In this document: piece after piece, positions 23,692 through 32,754 of the stretch
Position numbering within the stretch: position 1 is the stretch's first letter
Layout: each line of letters opens with the position of its first letter
Source of the DNA: a bacterium
GTDB lineage: Bacteria; Cyanobacteriota; Vampirovibrionia; Gastranaerophilales; Gastranaerophilaceae
Reading direction: 5' to 3'
Length of the DNA stretch: 41,996 nucleotides
NCBI GenBank assembly: GCA_024408855.1
Contig: JAKSUQ010000017.1
Location: 1-41,996 of the forward strand
Notes under the pieces: generated by a model
Told to the model about the DNA's origin: nothing
What the model saw: the letters and a program-made list of their open reading frames with translations, nothing else
Database searches by the model: none
Program-made: the position numbers and the translations under genes

Positions 23692-25581
23692 GTGGGCTTT
23701 TTAGATAAATTAAGAAACTTTGGAACGCAAATAAAAAGGATTGAAGATACCGTCTATAACGGTAAACAATCCTTGCTTGAAGTTTATGAATTAAACGCAA
23801 AATTAGAACTGGAAATCGCTCAAAGAACCAAAGACCTTGATATCGCAAACAAACAAATGCTTACATTACAGCACATTTGGGAAATGATGAATTCTTCAGA
23901 ACCACTATCAAGTGTACTCATTGCTATAACAAACAGCTTAAAAGGTGAATTGGGCTACAAACATAGTTGCATTGTCAAAAATTTTAATGATGGAGATGAA
24001 TCTTATTCACAAATTATTGCTTATTCAGGAAGTATGTTTGAGATGACATTTAAAGAAATTTTTAAAAGTATGCCATCCGAGATAAAACTACACTTACCGA
24101 AAATCGAAGAATTATATGAAGAAAACCCGGAAATTGAAATCTACCAAACTACAAAAGTTATAGACTTGATAAAAAAATCTTTGCCAACCGAAGTATCCGA
24201 CTTTGACCCCAATAGCATAACCTCAAAATCATATTTAATACTGCCGTTAAAGTCTAATCACAGTGATTTTGGTTATTTGATAGTATTTTCAAAGAGAGAA
24301 CATGCAACCGAAAATGAATTGAAGTTTTTAAACCTCTTTTCGAAACAAATTGAATTAGCAATTACGATTGCGGATTTATTCCAAGCTGTAAGAGAACAAG
24401 CAGTAACTGACAGTATGACAGGATTATATAACAGACGCTACTTTGAAGAATTTATGCAAAAAGAAGCGGTGCGTGCAAACCGCCAAAATTTAAAATTTAC
24501 TGTTATAGGTATTGATTTAGACCATCTAAAAGAAATTAATGATACTTACGGTCATAACTACGGTGATATTGCGATTAAGGCTGTATCGGATGTTTTAAAG
24601 AACAGTTGCAGAAATATTGATATAGCTGCAAGAATGGGCGGGGAAGAATTTAATGTTATACTTCCCGGGGTCGATTCAAATGGCGGGCTTGTTTTTGCTG
24701 AACGTATAAGAAAGAACATTAACAAATTAGAACTGGAAAAAATCGGACATATTACAGCCAGCATCGGTGTTGGAACTTACTCCGAGCATTCCGAAGATAT
24801 TGATGAACTTCTTGAATTAGTTGACAGAGCAATGTATGAATCAAAACGCAACGGACGAAACCGTGTTTCCCTTGCAAAAGCTATTTCAGAAATTTCATGG
24901 CAAGAAATCGCAATCGAAACCTTTATTGATATACTATCAAAACACAGAGTTCCTCTTGATGACAAAACTTCACGACTTTTGAACAAAAAGATTAAAGAAA
25001 CAAATTTAGATAGAGAACTTATTTATCAAGTATCCGACGAATTGGTTTCGACTTACAACCCCGAAAACAGCAAAGGTAAATCTAAAAAGAAAGTTTTGTT
25101 AGCTACTTTGTTGGCAAAAAGGTTTGAACTCTCAAAAGATAATGTAGATAAGTTAAAAATAGCCATGCTGTTATATGATATCGGAAATACAATGTTGCCT
25201 AAAGATTTACTTAATAAAACTGATCCGCTTAATGATGAGGAATTGGCTTATATAAAACAGCATCCGCTTATCGCTGCAAGAGAAATTTTGAAACCTATAA
25301 CCTGCATAACAGATATTATTCCGATTATTGAAAAGCATCACGAAAATTGGAATGGTTCCGGTTATCCAATGCATATTTCAGGAGACAGTATTCCTATTGA
25401 ATCTCAAATCATTTTAATTGTTGATTCTTATTTTGCATTGACTGAAAATCGCCCTTACAGAAACGCTTTGAGTAAAGATAATGCGTTGAATATAATCAAA
25501 AATGATGCAGGCACAAAGTGGAGTTTAGCTTTGGCGGAAGAATTTATTTCTGTAATAAATAACGAGGATATTAATGATTGA
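23692..25581 (+). CDS. GAF-GGDEF diguanylate cyclase fused to a degenerate HD-GYP domain
   Basis: The protein has 629 residues. An N-terminal coiled coil (about 10-65) leads to a GAF-like sensor region (about 75-230). The GGDEF domain (about 240-395) has the active-site GGEEF at 316-320 and an inhibitory-site RNID exactly five residues before it. It should therefore make c-di-GMP under product feedback. The C-terminal part resembles HD-GYP phosphodiesterases ('HHENWNGSGYP' at about 549-559). However, the HD metal pair is 'LLYDIGN' (Tyr-Asp, where HD is expected), so hydrolysis is unlikely. The frame opens at 23617, but GTG 23692 has AAAGGA six bases upstream and a promoter just before it. The PadR gene overlaps its 3' end by 8 bp. 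Confidence 0.88.
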   Translation: MGFLDKLRNFGTQIKRIEDTVYNGKQSLLEVYELNAKLELEIAQRTKDLDIANKQMLTLQHIWEMMNSSEPLSSVLIAITNSLKGELGYKHSCIVKNFNDGDESYSQIIAYSGSMFEMTFKEIFKSMPSEIKLHLPKIEELYEENPEIEIYQTTKVIDLIKKSLPTEVSDFDPNSITSKSYLILPLKSNHSDFGYLIVFSKREHATENELKFLNLFSKQIELAITIADLFQAVREQAVTDSMTGLYNRRYFEEFMQKEAVRANRQNLKFTVIGIDLDHLKEINDTYGHNYGDIAIKAVSDVLKNSCRNIDIAARMGGEEFNVILPGVDSNGGLVFAERIRKNINKLELEKIGHITASIGVGTYSEHSEDIDELLELVDRAMYESKRNGRNRVSLAKAISEISWQEIAIETFIDILSKHRVPLDDKTSRLLNKKIKETNLDRELIYQVSDELVSTYNPENSKGKSKKKVLLATLLAKRFELSKDNVDKLKIAMLLYDIGNTMLPKDLLNKTDPLNDEELAYIKQHPLIAAREILKPITCITDIIPIIEKHHENWNGSGYPMHISGDSIPIESQIILIVDSYFALTENRPYRNALSKDNALNIIKNDAGTKWSLALAEEFISVINNEDIND

Positions 25582-26086
25582 GCTTGTTATTTTATATGAA
25601 TTAAGTAAATCTATTCTTACAATGTACGGAATTTCAAAACAAATAAAGAAAGATTTTTCAGTCTTAATGTTGCCGAGTTACGGGACAATCAGTCCTGCTT
25701 TAAAACGATTAAATGATGGCGAATTTGTTCAATCTCAGAAATTTATGAGTAAAGGTGGCAGACCTTCTGTTTGCTATTCAATTACAAATAATGGAAAAAC
25801 AAGACTCAAAGCACTTTTATTGGAAACAATGCCGGAAAATCCAATACAATTTATGACAAATGCACGAGTAAGACTGTATTGTGCGGAAATATTAGATGAA
25901 AAAGAATTAAAAAGACTTTTGACTATTTTGAAAATTAAAGCAGAACATATTGGTATTGATACGGCACATCAATATGAACAGAGTGATAATTTTTATTCAA
26001 AGATGATATTTGAAAATTTAAGCTGTGAGTATAGAAATTTTCTTTCGCTTATAGAAGGGATTGAGCATGCCTGCACTCATAAATAG
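25574..26086 (+). CDS. PadR-family transcriptional regulator
   Basis: The protein has 170 residues. The winged-helix domain has the PadR order: 'VILYELSKSILTMYGISKQI', 'PSYGTISPALKRLNDGEFVQ' (recognition helix and wing), then 'SKGGRPSVCYSITNNGKTRL', matching the usual 'GRPRKYYxLTxxG'. A C-terminal helical dimerisation part (about 95-170) follows. It overlaps the cyclase gene by 8 bp and the DUF512 gene by 20 bp, so all three are co-translated. Its ligand is unknown. Confidence 0.9.
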   Translation: MIELVILYELSKSILTMYGISKQIKKDFSVLMLPSYGTISPALKRLNDGEFVQSQKFMSKGGRPSVCYSITNNGKTRLKALLLETMPENPIQFMTNARVRLYCAEILDEKELKRLLTILKIKAEHIGIDTAHQYEQSDNFYSKMIFENLSCEYRNFLSLIEGIEHACTHK

Positions 26087-27338
26087 TGTATTAGAAAATT
26101 CTATTGCGGAAGAACTCAAAATTCAGCAAGGAGACGAACTTCTGTCGATTGATGACATCACACCTCAAGATATGATTGATTACAATTATCTCTGCAAAAA
26201 TGAGTTAATCACAATCAAAATAAAGAAAAAAAACGGAGAAATTGAAGAAATTGAACTTGAAAAAGATTTTGATGAAGATTTGGGAATAGTTTTCGAATCT
26301 GCTGTTTTTAATAAGATTAAACCTTGTTTGAACAAGTGTATTTTTTGTTTTGTCGACCAACAGCCCAAAGGACTGAGAAAATCTTTATACGTAAAAGATG
26401 ATGATTACAGACTTTCTTACCTTCAAGGAACATATATTACAACAACAAATTTATCTGAAAATGATAAAAAAAGAATAGCGAATATGCATTTAGGTCCGTT
26501 TTATATATCTGTTCATACAACAAATCCTGATTTGAGGGTTAAAATGCTTAAAAATCCAAATGCAGCAATGATTATGGAGAATTTAAAATGGTTTAAAAAG
26601 CATGAAATACCTTTTCACGCTCAAATTGTTTTATGTCCTGATTACAATGACGGTAAAGAATTAGAAAGGACATTAAAAGATCTTCATTCTTTGGGCAAGT
26701 GCGTATTATCAGTTGCTATTGTACCTGTTGGAGTAACAAAATACAGAAAAACCGCTCTTAAAACAATTGATAAGAAAATTGCTATCGAAACAATAAAAAT
26801 TGCGAATAAATACAAAAATGTATACTGCTCTGATGAATTTTTTATAAAAGCAGAAATGCCTATCCCTGAAAGTTCATATTACGGGAATTTTTCTCAACTT
26901 GATGACGGAGTTGGCTCTTTAAGGACTTTAATTGATGATTTCAACACTTTTGAACTTCCAAAACGACTCAAATCACATCTTAAATTAAACTTTGCTTGTT
27001 CGGTTGCTGCAAAAACCGCTTTTGAATATATAACAAAGAAATTGAACGAAATAGAAAATTTAGAGGTTTCTGTAACGCCGGTTATTTCAAAATATTGGGG
27101 AAATGAAATAACCGTAGCCGGCCTAATAACATCGAAAGATTTAACAGAAACGGTTAAAAATATAGAAGCAGATTATATCGTTGTTCCGGCTGTTATGCTA
27201 AAACCTTATACAAATCTTTTCTTAGACGGGGTTTCAATTGACGAAATTATAAAACAAACAGGAAAAAACTTTTATATTACCCATAATAATTATTCCGTAG
27301 AAGAAGTTATAGAACTTATAAAAAGTTATAAAGATTAA
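26067..27338 (+). CDS. DUF512-family radical SAM protein with PDZ-like N-terminus
   Basis: The protein has 423 residues. A small PDZ-like domain (about 1-75: 'EELKIQQGDELLSIDDITPQ') precedes the iron-sulfur motif 'CLNKCIFC' (Cys87, Cys91, Cys94). The very characteristic 'FVDQQPKGLRKSLYVKDDDY' and 'RLSYLQGTYITTTNL' follow. The C-terminal DUF512 part includes 'VPVGVTKYRKT' and 'YCSDEFFIKAEMPIPESSYY'. The family is widespread in clostridia and cyanobacteria, and its reaction is not established. ATG 26067 is preferred over TTG 26061 because GAAGGGA is 6 bases upstream of it. It ends the cyclase-PadR-DUF512 run. Confidence 0.9.
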   Translation: MPALINSVLENSIAEELKIQQGDELLSIDDITPQDMIDYNYLCKNELITIKIKKKNGEIEEIELEKDFDEDLGIVFESAVFNKIKPCLNKCIFCFVDQQPKGLRKSLYVKDDDYRLSYLQGTYITTTNLSENDKKRIANMHLGPFYISVHTTNPDLRVKMLKNPNAAMIMENLKWFKKHEIPFHAQIVLCPDYNDGKELERTLKDLHSLGKCVLSVAIVPVGVTKYRKTALKTIDKKIAIETIKIANKYKNVYCSDEFFIKAEMPIPESSYYGNFSQLDDGVGSLRTLIDDFNTFELPKRLKSHLKLNFACSVAAKTAFEYITKKLNEIENLEVSVTPVISKYWGNEITVAGLITSKDLTETVKNIEADYIVVPAVMLKPYTNLFLDGVSIDEIIKQTGKNFYITHNNYSVEEVIELIKSYKD

Positions 27339-27430
27339 ATATAGATAGGTGGCTAATATACCGTTAAATTTTTCTATTATTTAATAATCTTGTAATTAGA
27401 GAAAAACTTAAATAACAAGGAGATTTAGCT

Positions 27431-28117
27431 ATGCCTACTGCAGTTGAAATTGAGAAAAAAATTATTAGTGTCATTATTATTGAAGATTTCAAATTAACAA
27501 GAGTCGGTTTAAGATGTGCTTTAAATTCGAACGAGGATATAAATGTTGTTGCGGAGAGCGATAATGCAATGGACGGATTAGAATTAATAAAAAGACATTC
27601 TCCGGATGTTGTATTAATGGACTTGGGGTTGGCAGGTATGAACGGCATTGAAGCAACAATAAAAGTTAAGGAAATGAATAATAATGTTAAAGTAATAGCG
27701 TTAACTTCTCACGACAGAGAAGAAGAAGTTATTGCAGCACTTTCATCCGGAGCAATGGCATACTGCTTAAAAGATATTGATCCTCTCAAGTTAGCAGATG
27801 TTATTCGTGATGTTTCAAATGGGGTTTGCTGGTTAGACCCTATGATTGCTCGCAAAGTATTAGATTCGTTCCCTAAACAAGAATCTTTGAGCTTTTTAAG
27901 AGATAGCAGTTCTGATGAAAACAGGGTACCGCTTACAGAAAGAGAATTTGAAGTTCTCAAGCATCTTGTTGACGGAAAAAGTAATACCGAAATTGCAAAA
28001 GAACTTATTGTGAGCGTTCATACGGCAAAAGCTCATGTGTGTTCTATTTTGCAAAAAATGTGCGTAAATGACAGAGTGCAAGCTGCAGTTAAAGCTGTAA
28101 AAGAGGGACTTGTCTAA
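27431..28117 (+). CDS. NarL/FixJ-family response regulator
   Basis: The protein has 228 residues. The receiver domain (about 12-130) has the acidic pair Glu18-Asp19, phospho-acceptor Asp64 ('VVLMDLGLAGMNG'), Thr92 and Lys114, so it is fully equipped for phosphorylation. The C-terminal LuxR-type HTH (about 165-228) reads 'LTEREFEVLKHLVDGKSNTE' and 'IAKELIVSVHTAKAHVCSIL'. AAGGAG lies 10 bases before the ATG. No histidine kinase gene is adjacent, so it is an orphan in this window. It resembles the NarL-type regulators of cyanobacteria. Confidence 0.93.
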   Translation: MPTAVEIEKKIISVIIIEDFKLTRVGLRCALNSNEDINVVAESDNAMDGLELIKRHSPDVVLMDLGLAGMNGIEATIKVKEMNNNVKVIALTSHDREEEVIAALSSGAMAYCLKDIDPLKLADVIRDVSNGVCWLDPMIARKVLDSFPKQESLSFLRDSSSDENRVPLTEREFEVLKHLVDGKSNTEIAKELIVSVHTAKAHVCSILQKMCVNDRVQAAVKAVKEGLV

Positions 28118-28188
28118 AATTCTTTACAATTCTTGTCTTTTGTTGTAGCTTATATAATAGCTGATATACAAAAAGAGGGGATTAGTAT

Positions 28189-29481
28189 ATGGAAACAAAA
28201 ATTGAAAAATTGCCTGAAAATATGGTAAAGGTAGAAATCGAAGTTCCGGCTAAAGATGCTGCAAACTATTATAACAATGCTGCAAAGAGAATTGCTCAAT
28301 ACGTTAACATTCCGGGATTTAGAAAAGGAAAAGCTCCAAGAAACGTTGTTGAACAACATATTGGTGTAGAAAAAATTAAATATGAAGCATTGGAAAATGC
28401 ATTGCCTAAAATTTTCTCAGATGTAATCAGAGATAACAAGTTTGATGTTGTAACTCAACCATACGTTGAATCCTATAATTATCAAGTAGGTCAAGAAATG
28501 AAAATTGTTGCAAAATTAGAACTAAGACCTGAAGTTACATTGGGTGAATACAAAAACCTAACAATAGATGTCGACGGATATAAAACACCGGAAGATGCTT
28601 TGCAAAAATCATTGGATAATCTCCTTGAAAGATCTGCTACAACAGTTGTTGTAACCGACAGAAAAACCGAAAACACGGATATTATCGTTTTTGATTTTGA
28701 AGGTTTTGTGAACGGTGAAAAAATTGAACACGGTGATGCAAAAAATTATCAAATGGATTTGGCTCATTCAAGTTTTATTCCGGGATTTGCAGAACAACTT
28801 TCCGGCAGAACTCTTGGAGAAGAATTTGATGTTAATGTAACATTCCCTGAAGAATATCACGAAAAGAAACTTGCAGGTCAACCAGCTGTATTCAAATGTA
28901 AAATTAATGAAATAAAAACAAAAGTTTTACCTGAATTAAATGATGAATTTGCCCAAAAAGTCGGACCTTTTAAGACTGTTGATGATTTGAAAGCAGATAT
29001 TCAATCTTATCTTGATAAGCAAAAAGAAGATACTGACAGAACAAATTCTGAAAAAGCTATTTTTGAAAAAGTTGTAAGTAATGCAAATGTTGATATTCAA
29101 CAATCTATGATTGATAGAGAAACTGATGAATTGATAGCGGAATACAAACAAAAACTCCAAATGCAAGGATTTACTTGGGAGCAAGCAGTTGAAGCTCAAG
29201 GATACAATCAAATTGTTGACGGCTTGAAAGAAGATGCTGCAATGAGAGTTAAAAACTCATTAGTATTGGACAAAATCGCAAAAGAAGAAAACATAACATT
29301 ATCACAAGAGGATTTTAGTACAAAATTATCTGAATTAAGTCGTATGTACCAAATGGATGCAAATTCAATGCTTAAACAGTTATCTCAAAATCCAAACGTT
29401 TTAAATGCAATTTCTCATCAAGCATTGAATGATAAAGTCTCACAATTCTTGTATGAAAATAATAAAGTAAACATTAAATAG
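28189..29481 (+). CDS. tig: Trigger factor
   Basis: The protein has 430 residues, standard length. It is a ribosome-bound chaperone with prolyl isomerase activity. The ribosome-docking signature 'GFRKGKAPRNVVEQHIG' is at about 44-60. The FKBP-type domain (about 150-245) includes 'DIIVFDFEGFVNGEKIEHG' and 'LGEEFDVNVTFPEEYH'. The helical C-terminal arms follow. GAGGGG lies upstream of the ATG. It is followed by a strong bidirectional terminator. No clpP or clpX gene follows, unlike the common tig-clpP-clpX order. Confidence 0.96.
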   Translation: METKIEKLPENMVKVEIEVPAKDAANYYNNAAKRIAQYVNIPGFRKGKAPRNVVEQHIGVEKIKYEALENALPKIFSDVIRDNKFDVVTQPYVESYNYQVGQEMKIVAKLELRPEVTLGEYKNLTIDVDGYKTPEDALQKSLDNLLERSATTVVVTDRKTENTDIIVFDFEGFVNGEKIEHGDAKNYQMDLAHSSFIPGFAEQLSGRTLGEEFDVNVTFPEEYHEKKLAGQPAVFKCKINEIKTKVLPELNDEFAQKVGPFKTVDDLKADIQSYLDKQKEDTDRTNSEKAIFEKVVSNANVDIQQSMIDRETDELIAEYKQKLQMQGFTWEQAVEAQGYNQIVDGLKEDAAMRVKNSLVLDKIAKEENITLSQEDFSTKLSELSRMYQMDANSMLKQLSQNPNVLNAISHQALNDKVSQFLYENNKVNIK

Positions 29482-29495
29482 TTATCGAGGATATA

Positions 29496-29535
29496 AAAAA
29501 GAGGGTGTCCATAATTTTGCGGACATCCTCTTTTT
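29496..29535. terminator. Bidirectional terminator after tig
   Basis: 15-bp arms (29496-29510 and 29521-29535) with one G-T pair surround a 10-nt loop. The arms themselves begin with AAAAA and end with TTTTT, so the hairpin serves both converging genes. Confidence 0.9.
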
Positions 29536-29550
29536 AGTTATTAATTTTAA

Positions 29551-30288
29551 TTATAATTTTTTAGGATTTATGTATCTTATTTCACCGACTGTATTAGAGG
29601 GAGGTGGATTTGGACAAGTAATATTTGCATTTCTTGAAGCACCATCATCATTATAACTTACAGATAACGAACCTGAGAACCTCCTGCAATATGCATCATT
29701 ATAGGATAAAATTTCAGGAGGAGTAGAAGGATTAGGATTACCGTCATCAAGATAACAAGGTAATAAATCAATCCTTGTCAATAAATTAGTTTGTATAACA
29801 TTTGCATCAAAGAAAGGATATATTATTCCCTCAGGATGGAGAGCGTTCTCATCAGCGCTTACAGGCATATAAATCATGCCGGCACTATGCCTGCCGGATG
29901 AATCGGAACCAAGTTGAGGAACATCAATATATACAACGTAAATATCCCTATTAGCGTTTGCGGTTGTACGTAATATTCTGTAACTAACATGATTTGGAGC
30001 TGTTACGTCAATTCCAGAATTATCAGATGTAAAAGCGCAATCCTCTTGTTCACGTATTTTTAAAATTTTCCTTAATTCACCAGGCCAGTCCTCGAACGCC
30101 AAACCATCTTGCTGAAATTCAGCAAGAATATCATACATTCCTTTATATGCAGTATAGTAATAAAGATTATAAGCTCTGTCAGCATTATGCTTTGAAATTG
30201 AAAGACAAAGAGTTACAACTATTGCGATAATACCCAATGCTAACAACAGTTCAATAATTGATAAACCTTTTTGATAAAATTTTTTCAT
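29551..30288 (-). CDS. Type IV pilin/pseudopilin-like protein
   Basis: The protein has 245 residues. The prepilin signal is clear: 'MKKFYQKG' then 'LSIIELLLALGIIAIVVTLC', with peptidase cleavage after Gly8 and the conserved Glu at mature +5. The rest is a hydrophilic globular domain with several Cys ('CAFTSDNSG', 'PCYLDDGNPN', 'YCRRFSG'), which may form disulfides. It would be processed by PilD and enter a type IV pilus or type II secretion pseudopilus. No other pilus genes are nearby. Its ATG overlaps the stop of the DUF3326 gene by 4 bp (ATGA), so the two are coupled. Confidence 0.85.
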   Translation of the reverse strand: MKKFYQKGLSIIELLLALGIIAIVVTLCLSISKHNADRAYNLYYYTAYKGMYDILAEFQQDGLAFEDWPGELRKILKIREQEDCAFTSDNSGIDVTAPNHVSYRILRTTANANRDIYVVYIDVPQLGSDSSGRHSAGMIYMPVSADENALHPEGIIYPFFDANVIQTNLLTRIDLLPCYLDDGNPNPSTPPEILSYNDAYCRRFSGSLSVSYNDDGASRNANITCPNPPPSNTVGEIRYINPKKL

Positions 30289-31232
30289 ATTAGCTCCGTT
30301 AATTCTTCATATATATTTATTATATCACACTTTACAGAAAAATTAACCTTTGAAACATTAAGGACAGTTTTATTTTCTTTTACGGCATAAATTTTTTTAT
30401 TTCTTTTATTCATTTCCAAGACAGGAATTCCTCCCAATGCATCATACGGAACAGCAATAAAATCAATATCATCAACTGATATTCCGGAAGCCGGATTTAC
30501 GATATGAGGAGCGTTTGCAAGACCCAATAAAACGCAAGGTAAAAAAGTAGGAGTTATATATTCGGCTGCACATTTTGGATTAACAATTTCTGTCGGAATA
30601 GAATAATCACAAAATGCCGGTGCATGTGCACAAGGAATTTGCAACTCTTTGGAAATATAGTGCGAAATAATCGCTTCAACTCCGCCTACCGGATCCGTTC
30701 CGTTTCCGTTTGCATAATCTTCGTCATTGCTTTCCGGAAACAAACAAACAATGGCAACAGCATTACAACCACGATTAACCAATTTATATGCAGCCGTTTT
30801 GATAGTTTCCAAATCTTTTACATTTCCGGTTGAAATACCTGATGATTCTATATAAAATTCAACTCCGACATTTTTATCAGTAATTTCATAGTCTGAAATA
30901 TCTATCCCATATACTGTTTTTACGGCATTTATAGTGTTAATATGAATATTTAAAACATCTTTCGGTATTGCTTTGTCAAAGATAACTCCTATTTTATTAT
31001 TTTGAGCTGATTTTAATCCTATATTCCCTTTAAAGAAATCATCTAATGTATAACCCTCAACATACAACATATTATCAGTAATTGCAGAAAAACAAGCAGC
31101 ATTAACAACATTCGGATTTACTATCAGGTTGCATGTTTGTGCAAGTTTTCTTGCACAAACACCCGCATCACCGGCATATCCTCCGATTGTTGCACCTATT
31201 CCTGTCGGTATGATTAATGCTCCTGTTTTCAT
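30285..31232 (-). CDS. DUF3326-family protein
   Basis: The protein has 315 residues. The N-terminal signature 'GALIIPTGIGATIGGYAGDA' and following 'NLIVNPNVVNAACFS' are typical of DUF3326, a family of unknown function best known from cyanobacteria and chloroplast-lineage organisms. Other conserved-looking elements are 'DPVGGVEAIISHYIS', 'CAHAPAF' and 'NPASGISVDDIDFIAVPYDA'. The frame opens at 31250, but ATG 31232 begins the conserved strand. No Shine-Dalgarno is obvious. It is upstream of, and coupled to, the pilin-like gene. Confidence 0.85.
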   Translation of the reverse strand: MKTGALIIPTGIGATIGGYAGDAGVCARKLAQTCNLIVNPNVVNAACFSAITDNMLYVEGYTLDDFFKGNIGLKSAQNNKIGVIFDKAIPKDVLNIHINTINAVKTVYGIDISDYEITDKNVGVEFYIESSGISTGNVKDLETIKTAAYKLVNRGCNAVAIVCLFPESNDEDYANGNGTDPVGGVEAIISHYISKELQIPCAHAPAFCDYSIPTEIVNPKCAAEYITPTFLPCVLLGLANAPHIVNPASGISVDDIDFIAVPYDALGGIPVLEMNKRNKKIYAVKENKTVLNVSKVNFSVKCDIINIYEELTELI

Positions 31233-31330
31233 AAATAAATTATATAACAATCAAAACGCTTTTGTCAGTTTGCAAAAAATTTATATGTATTGTAAAATCA
31301 TTAATATAATTTAAAGGTAGTTGAGAGTAA

Positions 31331-32683
31331 ATGAACCTGTCAGATATATTAATTAATATTTTCGTAATAGCATTTTTACTATTTGTTAACGGTTTTTTTG
31401 TAGCTTCGGAATTTGCTCTTGTAAAAGTCAGAAAAACAAGACTTGAGCAACTTTCAAATGAAGGTAACAGTAATGCAAAAAAAGCCTTAAAATTAGTTAA
31501 TGAAACCAATAAAATGCTCGCTGCCGCACAACTTGGAGTTACAATCGCAAGTATAGCGTTAGGTTGGGTCGCGGAAGCTACTATTGTTCAGTTAGCAGAG
31601 CCTGTTATCAATATATTTATGAATGCCAATTCGACAATTACAGCACACATTATATCTGTTCCAATATCGTTTGTTTTGGTTACATATTTTCATGTGCTAA
31701 TAGGTGAACAACTGCCAAAATGCTTTGCGCTTAAACATACAGATTCGTTGGCTCTTATAGTAGCAACCCCTATGGATATGTTCATTTCTCTGTTTAAGCC
31801 GTTCGTTTGGTTGTTAATGGTGAGCGGAGATAAAATTTTATGTGCTTTCCACGTATCTTCCGATAATGCTTCCTTGGTTCATTCAACGGAAGAACTCGAT
31901 ATGCTTGTAGATGCAAGCTACAATGAAGGTGTTCTAAATGAAACCGAAACAGAAATGCTTCATAATATGTTTAAGTTTTCGGATTTGATGGCAAAACAAG
32001 CAATGACTCCGAGAACTGACATGATTGGTATTCCGAGCGATATCAATTATGAAGAAATGGAAAAATTTGTTTTGGAAAATCAGTATACAAGATATCCCGT
32101 TTATGAAGAAGACAATATTGATAAAATTTTGGGCTTCATTCATGTCAAAGATTTGTTCTCAAATGCAATTAAAAATGAAAACTTCTCTATAACAAAATTG
32201 TTGCGACCGCTTATGCTTATACCGGAAACAATGACTTTGGATAATTTAATGTTGGAATTTAAAAAATCACATTCACAAATGGCAATCGTTATTGATGAAT
32301 TTGGCGGAACATCTGGGCTGATTACTTTGGAAGATGTTTTGGAAGAAATAATCGGTGAAGTTCAAGATGAATTTGATGAAGAAGAAGAAACTGACATTAA
32401 ACAAATAAGTGAAAATTCTTATGAAGCTAATGCTATGATGAGAATTGATGAGTTTGTTGAATTTTTTGACTTAAACAAAGAGCAATTTGAAGAGGATGAC
32501 GTCGAAACCATTGCAGGACTTGTTGTTAAATTAATAGGTCATATCGCAAACATAGGAGATGAGGCTTCTTATAACGGATTAACTTTTAAAGTTATTGAAA
32601 TAGACGGTGCAAGAATTACCAAACTACAAATTTCCAAATGTGAGCAAAAAGAAGATGTTTTGCAGGAAAACGGAAATAATTAA
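31331..32683 (+). CDS. CNNM/CBS-CorC hemolysin-family transporter (TlyC-like)
   Basis: The protein has 450 residues. The DUF21/CNNM membrane domain (about 1-195, four helices) includes 'FFVASEFALVKVRKTRLEQL' and 'AAAQLGVTIASIALGWVAEA'. A CBS pair (about 215-330) follows with 'AKQAMTPRTDMIGIPSDINY' and 'IVIDEFGGTSGLITLEDVLE'. The C-terminal CorC/HlyC domain (about 350-440) comes last. Family members are linked to Mg2+/Co2+ or Na+/Mg2+ export and resistance, and the older hemolysin name is misleading. The ATG is preceded by a GA-rich weak Shine-Dalgarno. The TerC-like gene follows after 71 bp. Confidence 0.93.
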   Translation: MNLSDILINIFVIAFLLFVNGFFVASEFALVKVRKTRLEQLSNEGNSNAKKALKLVNETNKMLAAAQLGVTIASIALGWVAEATIVQLAEPVINIFMNANSTITAHIISVPISFVLVTYFHVLIGEQLPKCFALKHTDSLALIVATPMDMFISLFKPFVWLLMVSGDKILCAFHVSSDNASLVHSTEELDMLVDASYNEGVLNETETEMLHNMFKFSDLMAKQAMTPRTDMIGIPSDINYEEMEKFVLENQYTRYPVYEEDNIDKILGFIHVKDLFSNAIKNENFSITKLLRPLMLIPETMTLDNLMLEFKKSHSQMAIVIDEFGGTSGLITLEDVLEEIIGEVQDEFDEEEETDIKQISENSYEANAMMRIDEFVEFFDLNKEQFEEDDVETIAGLVVKLIGHIANIGDEASYNGLTFKVIEIDGARITKLQISKCEQKEDVLQENGNN

Positions 32684-32754
32684 CTAAATTAAGTTAGATT
32701 TCCTGTTATAAGACTTATCACATACTGATTTAATTAACATGAAGGTATTCAACT

